25,208 nt of DNA from an uncultured Verrucomicrobiota bacterium. GTDB lineage: Bacteria; Verrucomicrobiota; Kiritimatiellia; CAIVKH01. Position numbers and translations under genes: made by a program. Positions 21,187 through 25,208 of the stretch are shown here, one piece after another. The notes beneath the pieces are model-generated. The model was given only the letters and a program-made list of their open reading frames with translations, ran no database searches and was not told the DNA's origin. Positions within the stretch are counted from its first letter, which is position 1. Every line of letters begins with the position of its first letter. The stretch lies in the NCBI GenBank assembly GCA_937894535.1, contig CALBHI010000081.1:1-25208 (forward strand), written 5' to 3'.

Positions 21187-22205
21187 AGACGATCGGAGCC
21201 GTGGCCATCGCCCGCAACGAGGGCGAACGCCTGCAGCGCTGTCTGCGTTCGCTGGTCGGGGTGTGTGTGCCGGTCGTCTATGTCGATTCCGGATCGACCG
21301 ACGGCAGTGTCGCCTTCGCGCAGTCGCTCGGTGTCGAGGTCGTCGCCCTCGACATGGGCAAACCGTTCTCGATGGCCCGCGCCCGCAACGCCGGCGTCGC
21401 GCGGTTGCGGGAACTCGACCCGTCGGTGGAGCGGGTCCAACTGGTCGATGGCGATTGCGAACTCGATCCCGGCTGGCTACCCGCCGCGGCCGCCTGGCTG
21501 GATGTGCATCCGGAAACCGTGGCGGTGTGCGGACGGCGCCGCGAACGGTTTCCGGAAAAATCCGTCTACAACCGGCTGTGCGACCTCGAGTGGAACACGC
21601 CGATCGGCCGCGTCAATGCCTGCGGCGGCGATGTGCTGATACGGGTCCAGCCCCTGGTCGATGCCGGCGGCTACAACGAGGCCCTCATCGCCGGTGAGGA
21701 GCCGGAGCTGTGTCTGCGCCTGCGGCAGAAGGGATGGGTCATCGACCGCATCGATGCCGAGATGACCCGCCATGACGCGGCCATCCTCACCTTCCGCGCC
21801 TGGTGGAAACGCACCCTGCGCGGCGGCTACGGCGCGATGGATGTCTTTACGCGCCTGCAAGGGAGCCGGCCCAACGACGAAGTCCCGTTCCACCACCTCA
21901 CCACCAGCGCCCAATCCTGGACCGACCGGTGGCTCTTGCTGCTCGTCCTGCTCGTGGTTCCGTGGTCGCTGACCTTCGGCTGGCGCGGTGGACTGACCGG
22001 GCTGCTGATCGCACTCGGGTTGGTCCTGGTGCAGGCGTTGCGCATCGCCCGCGGCGTGCGTCCCCGTGCGGTCTCGTGGCGGCACGCCATCGAATATGGC
22101 GTATTCACCATGATCGGGAAATGGGCGCAACGGGCGGGGCAACGCCGCTACCTGCGCGATGTGCGCGAAGGCAAGGTCATCACCATCATCGAGTACAAGG
22201 CATGA
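21183..22205 (+). CDS. Membrane-anchored family 2 glycosyltransferase
   Basis: 340 residues. The GT-A domain has AIARNEGERLQRCLRSL, VYVDSGSTDGS, GKPFSMARARNAG and the DxD motif LVDGDCELD (Asp89/Asp91), then NACGGDVLIRV and AGEEPELCLRLRQKGW. Two closely spaced hydrophobic segments (about 252-285) form a probable C-terminal hairpin or pair of membrane helices, as in many exopolysaccharide GT2 enzymes. ATGA overlaps join it to both neighbours. The acceptor and sugar are unknown. Confidence 0.9.
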   Translation: MKTIGAVAIARNEGERLQRCLRSLVGVCVPVVYVDSGSTDGSVAFAQSLGVEVVALDMGKPFSMARARNAGVARLRELDPSVERVQLVDGDCELDPGWLPAAAAWLDVHPETVAVCGRRRERFPEKSVYNRLCDLEWNTPIGRVNACGGDVLIRVQPLVDAGGYNEALIAGEEPELCLRLRQKGWVIDRIDAEMTRHDAAILTFRAWWKRTLRGGYGAMDVFTRLQGSRPNDEVPFHHLTTSAQSWTDRWLLLLVLLVVPWSLTFGWRGGLTGLLIALGLVLVQALRIARGVRPRAVSWRHAIEYGVFTMIGKWAQRAGQRRYLRDVREGKVITIIEYKA

Positions 22206-22708
22206 ACCAGCGCGAGGCATACCGTGCGGACCGGGCCCGCTATCCGGAACGCGCGTTCAAGCGGGAACAGTCCCTGTGGGCGATCCGCGTGTACCGCTTC
22301 GGGCGCGGCAACGACGCCCGCCCGCCCGGCTTGCGCCGGAAACTAAACGAGCGCCTGTACTGGTTCCTGTTCCGCATCGTCGAGACCCTTACCGGTTGCA
22401 GCTTCACCAAGGCGGTGGATATCGGCCCCGGCCTGCGCATCCATCACTTCGGCAATATCTTCATCCACTCCGGCGTGATCCTCGGCGCGAACTGCACGTT
22501 GCGGCAGGGCGTGACCATCGGCAACCGCGTCGAGGGCGGTCCGGTGCCGGTGATCGAGGACGATGTGGACTTCGGTGCCTATGCGCAGGTGCTGGGCGGC
22601 GTGCGGATCGGCCGCGGCGCGAAGATCGGCGCGATGAGCGTTGTGTTGTGCGATGTCCCGCCCGGCGCGACCGCGGTGGGCATACCGGCAAGGATCCTTC
22701 CACCGTGA
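22202..22708 (+). CDS. Hexapeptide-repeat acyltransferase, serine-acetyltransferase-like
   Basis: 168 residues. An N-terminal helical part (about 1-65) precedes a left-handed beta-helix: VDIGPGLRIHHFGNIFIHSG (72-91, with candidate catalytic His81/82), VILGANCTLRQGVTIGNR, VIEDDVDFGAYAQVLGGVRIGRGAKIGAMSVVL, and the closing DVPPGATAVGIPARI. The order matches the C-terminal half of serine acetyltransferases and the related polysaccharide acetyltransferases. Given the operon, O-acetylation of a sugar residue is likelier than cysteine synthesis. ATGA overlap upstream, GTGA overlap downstream. Confidence 0.88.
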   Translation: MNQREAYRADRARYPERAFKREQSLWAIRVYRFGRGNDARPPGLRRKLNERLYWFLFRIVETLTGCSFTKAVDIGPGLRIHHFGNIFIHSGVILGANCTLRQGVTIGNRVEGGPVPVIEDDVDFGAYAQVLGGVRIGRGAKIGAMSVVLCDVPPGATAVGIPARILPP

Positions 22709-23934
22709 CCATCCTCCTCCATCTATCCGCGCAACTACCCAAACGGTCCGAGACGTTTGTCTACCGCGAACTGTTTGGCCTGCGCGCCGCCGGACTCCGG
22801 GTGCATGCGGCCACCCTGCACCCGCCGGAAAACGATCTCGGCGAAGCACGGCTCGACGCCCTCGCCGCGGAAGCGATCCCGGTGTATGGCCGTGGTATGG
22901 CCGCCCTGGTGCGCGACGCGCTGCGCGAGTTGATGGCCCATCCGCTGCGCGGCCTCGGCACGATGGCCCGGGCGAAACTCGATGCGCTGACCGCGTGCGA
23001 CCTCACCCTCGCCGGACGTTTCAAGGTTCCCGCCCAGGCCTTCGCCGGCCTCGCCCTCGCCCGGCGGGTGCGCAGTCTCGGCATTACCCACCTGCACGCC
23101 CATTTCGCCCATGCCCCGGCCACGGTGGCGATGTATACGGCGCGGCAGCTCGGCATTCCCTTCAGCTTCACCGGCCATGCGGTGGATCTGTTCCGCGACC
23201 GCGCCTTGTTGCTGCCCAAGCTGCACCGCGCCGCCTTTGTGAGCTGCATCAGCGCGTGGCACCGCGGCTTCTATCAATCGCTCGTGCCGCGGACCGAGCG
23301 TGACTACCCGGTTATCCGGTGCGGTGTCGATCGCGCCGAGTTCGCGCCGGTGGAACACCCGTCCGGTGATCCGCCGATGATTTTCGGGGTCGGGCGTCTT
23401 GTGCCCAAGAAGGGATTCGATGTGTTGGTGCGAGCAGCCAGCCTGCTGGCTGCGCGTGGTCTCGCCTTTTCGATGGTGATTGCCGGTGATGGTCCGGAGC
23501 GCGAGGGACTCGAGGCCCTGCGCCGTGAACAGGATCTCGAAGCCTGCATCCAGTTGCCGGGGGCGTGGTCCAATGCCCGGGTCCGCGAGCAGTTGAAGTG
23601 CACCGACCTGTTCGTCCTTCCCTGCCAGGTCAGTGCGGACGGCGACCGTGACGGCATCCCGGTTGTGCTGATGGAAGCGATGGCCAGCCGGGTGTGCGTG
23701 GTCAGCGGTGATTTGCCGACCATCCGCGAACTGGTGCGCGACGGCGACACCGGCGTGATGGTGCCTCCGGGCGATGCCGACGCGTTGGCGGAGGCGATCG
23801 CCGGCCTGCTCGCGGACCCCGCCCGGCGCGTCACCCTTGCCGAAGCCGGTCGCGCCTGGGTCGCCGACGAATTTTCCCTCGAGGTCAATGTGAAACGAAT
23901 GATCAACGCCATCACCCTGCGGGAGCGGACATGA
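22705..23934 (+). CDS. Family 4 glycosyltransferase, colanic-acid WcaL-like
   Basis: 409 residues from a GTG start overlapping the previous stop (GTGA). The N-terminus LPKRSETFVYREL and the segment THLHAHFAHAPATVAMYTARQLGIPFSFTGHAVDLF are characteristic of the WcaL/ExoL-type branch of GT4. The C-terminal half has IFGVGRLVPKKGFDVLVRA, MVIAGDGPEREGLE, FVLPCQVSADGDRDGIPVVLMEAMAS (an Asp-X7-Glu version of the EX7E motif) and GVMVPPGDADALAEAI. It probably adds a sugar to the lipid-linked repeat unit; donor unknown. ATGA overlap with the next gene. Confidence 0.92.
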   Translation: MTILLHLSAQLPKRSETFVYRELFGLRAAGLRVHAATLHPPENDLGEARLDALAAEAIPVYGRGMAALVRDALRELMAHPLRGLGTMARAKLDALTACDLTLAGRFKVPAQAFAGLALARRVRSLGITHLHAHFAHAPATVAMYTARQLGIPFSFTGHAVDLFRDRALLLPKLHRAAFVSCISAWHRGFYQSLVPRTERDYPVIRCGVDRAEFAPVEHPSGDPPMIFGVGRLVPKKGFDVLVRAASLLAARGLAFSMVIAGDGPEREGLEALRREQDLEACIQLPGAWSNARVREQLKCTDLFVLPCQVSADGDRDGIPVVLMEAMASRVCVVSGDLPTIRELVRDGDTGVMVPPGDADALAEAIAGLLADPARRVTLAEAGRAWVADEFSLEVNVKRMINAITLRERT

Positions 23935-24854
23935 CTACCGCCAACTACCTGCTCGTCACCCCGTGCCGCGACGAAGCGGCCTTCGCCCGCCGCACCCTCG
24001 ACAGCGTGGTCAACCAGACCGTGCTTCCACGCACCTGGATCATCGTCGATGATGGCTCCACCGACGAAACCCCGGCCATCCTCGCCGCGTACGCCGCCCG
24101 CCACCCGTGGATCCGCGTGGTGCGCCGCGACGACCGCGGCAAACGTGCGGTCGGCCCCGGCGTCGTCGATGCCTTCTACGCCGGCCTCGCCGCCGTCGAT
24201 GCGGACAGCTACGAATTCCAGTGCAAGTTCGACCTCGACCTCGACATTCCGCCGCGCTACTTCGAAATCCTCATCGACCGCATGCGCGCCGAACCGCGGC
24301 TCGGCACCTGCAGCGGCAAGCCGTACTTCATCGATCCCGCATCCGGTGCGCAGATCAGCGAAAAATGCGGCGACGAGATGTCGGTCGGCATGACCAAGTT
24401 CTACCGCACCGCCTGCTTCAACGACATCGGAGGCTACGTGCGCGAGGTGATGTGGGACGGCATCGATTGCCACCGCTGCCGCATGCGCGGCTGGATCGCC
24501 TGCAGCTGGGACGACCCGGAGCTTCGCTTCATCCACCTGCGCCCGATGGGCTCCAGCCAGAAGAGCATCTGGACCGGCCGCATGCGCCATGGCTACGGCC
24601 AATACTTCATGGGTACCGGCCTTGTGTACATGACCGCCAGCGCGGTCTTTCGCATGGCGCATCCGCCGTACCTGCTCGGCGGCCTCGCCATGTGGTGGGG
24701 CTATGTGCGCAGCGCGTTGCGCGGTGCGCCCCGCTACGACGACCCGGCTTTCCGGCGTTTCCTGCGCCGGTACCAGTGGCAGTGCCTGGTGCGGGGCAAA
24801 CACCGCGCCACCGAGGACCTGCACGCACGCATTCGCGAAAGGGGAACACCATGA
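23931..24854 (+). CDS. Family 2 glycosyltransferase
   Basis: 307 residues. N-terminal NYLLVTPCRDEAAFARRTLDSV, then WIIVDDGSTDETPAIL, a DxD-like stretch CKFDLDLDIPPRYF (Asp101-Asp105) and a later MWDGIDCHRCRMRGWIACSW region, give a GT-A glycosyltransferase. A moderately hydrophobic segment near 213-240 may contact the membrane. Unusually rich in Cys and Arg in its second half. ATGA overlaps join it to both neighbours. Substrates unknown. Confidence 0.88.
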   Translation: MTTANYLLVTPCRDEAAFARRTLDSVVNQTVLPRTWIIVDDGSTDETPAILAAYAARHPWIRVVRRDDRGKRAVGPGVVDAFYAGLAAVDADSYEFQCKFDLDLDIPPRYFEILIDRMRAEPRLGTCSGKPYFIDPASGAQISEKCGDEMSVGMTKFYRTACFNDIGGYVREVMWDGIDCHRCRMRGWIACSWDDPELRFIHLRPMGSSQKSIWTGRMRHGYGQYFMGTGLVYMTASAVFRMAHPPYLLGGLAMWWGYVRSALRGAPRYDDPAFRRFLRRYQWQCLVRGKHRATEDLHARIRERGTP

Positions 24855-25208
24855 ATCGTTTCGTGAACATGATGGCGGTCTTGCTGTTGTGCGCCTTCTC
24901 CGGAGGGTGCATCGGCTTCAAGCCCAAGGAGGGCATGCATGCCCCGCGCAAGGAGGACGGTCCGTTCAAGCGGGTCGCCGATGCCCCGGATCAGCGCGCC
25001 TTCACCCCGGAGGCGGCCTCGGCGGCCAAGGCCTTCGCGAGCCCGGGGCAGGTCGAGGAGTTCTCGAAACCGCCGCCCGATACCGGCTACCGGCTCGGGC
25101 CGGGCGACACCTTTGCCTTCCTGGTGCGCGGACGTCCGGAGATTTCCCGCGAGGAGATCATCGTCTCGCCGGACGGCGAGGTCGCCTTGCCGCGCGCCGG
25201 CATTATCA
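24851..25208 (+). CDS. Wza-type polysaccharide export lipoprotein, C-terminus outside window
   Basis: 119 codons visible before the right edge. A signal peptide ending SGGC gives a probable lipidated Cys20. After a linker of about 60 residues comes YRLGPGDTFAFLVRGRPEISREEIIVSPDGEVALPRAG, the start of the Poly_export (PES) domain of outer-membrane polysaccharide translocons such as Wza. Such proteins form the outer-membrane channel for capsule or exopolysaccharide. The ATG overlaps the previous stop (ATGA), so export is coupled to synthesis in one transcript. Which export pathway is used must be decided from genes to the right. Confidence 0.88.
   Translation, partial: MNRFVNMMAVLLLCAFSGGCIGFKPKEGMHAPRKEDGPFKRVADAPDQRAFTPEAASAAKAFASPGQVEEFSKPPPDTGYRLGPGDTFAFLVRGRPEISREEIIVSPDGEVALPRAGII

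Noticed and set aside
14644..25208. Polysaccharide operon as a recent mobile island
   Set aside because: No integrase, transposase or direct-repeat junction is visible. The tRNA-Gln next to it is intact but I saw no duplicated 3' end, and base composition by eye is like the rest of the window.

Overview
The window is about 25 kb of GC-rich bacterial chromosome around the replication origin. dnaA, dnaN, mnmG, mnmE, glmS and murA lie together, and two perfect ParB-binding (parS) palindromes sit inside mnmG. I infer a member of the PVC superphylum, most likely Verrucomicrobiota or Kiritimatiellota. The reasons are the spaced imperfect-palindrome intergenic repeats (the ATTCGTGTCC, ATCCGCG, CAGGTGTCAGGTTTCGGG, ATGGTTGATGG and TTGAATGTTGG word families), a free-standing FTLIELLVVIAIIALLAAIL-type prepilin, and a MurA with Asp in place of the catalytic Cys. 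This assignment is inference; no rRNA gene is present.

Layout. 1-4038 (minus): queA > mnmE > mnmG, three tRNA wobble-modification genes; mnmG runs off the left edge. 4245-4898 (plus): a lone prepilin-like gene with its own terminator. 4999-8239 (plus): glmS and murA, both feeding peptidoglycan precursor synthesis. 8351-10903 (minus): an M24 aminopeptidase, an alpha/beta hydrolase and a Spy-like LTxxQ protein, ending at a terminator. 11363-14260 (plus): dnaA and dnaN. The 426-bp gap between them holds phased DnaA-box-like words and a DnaA-trio next to an AT-rich stretch, and is my oriC candidate. 14387-14460 (minus): tRNA-Gln(CUG).

14644 to the right edge (plus) is one tightly packed operon of at least 10.5 kb whose genes mostly overlap by ATGA or GTGA. 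It starts with an Hpt protein and a REC-PP2C-HATPase protein, then a phosphoglycosyl transferase, then a STAS protein. After these come a three-part protein (nucleotidyltransferase-like, beta-helix, sugar-transferase-like), five glycosyltransferases, a hexapeptide acyltransferase and the start of a Wza-type export lipoprotein. The content is that of an exopolysaccharide or capsule operon carrying its own HptB/HsbR/HsbA-like (also SypE/SypA-like) partner-switching module. I think this is the most interesting system in the window, together with the fused protein that looks degenerate at both of its enzyme-like ends.

Other points of note are the two in-frame parS sites in mnmG and the intergenic repeats. 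Five or six intergenic gaps carry a spaced inverted repeat, and most of these start within about a dozen bases of a stop codon.
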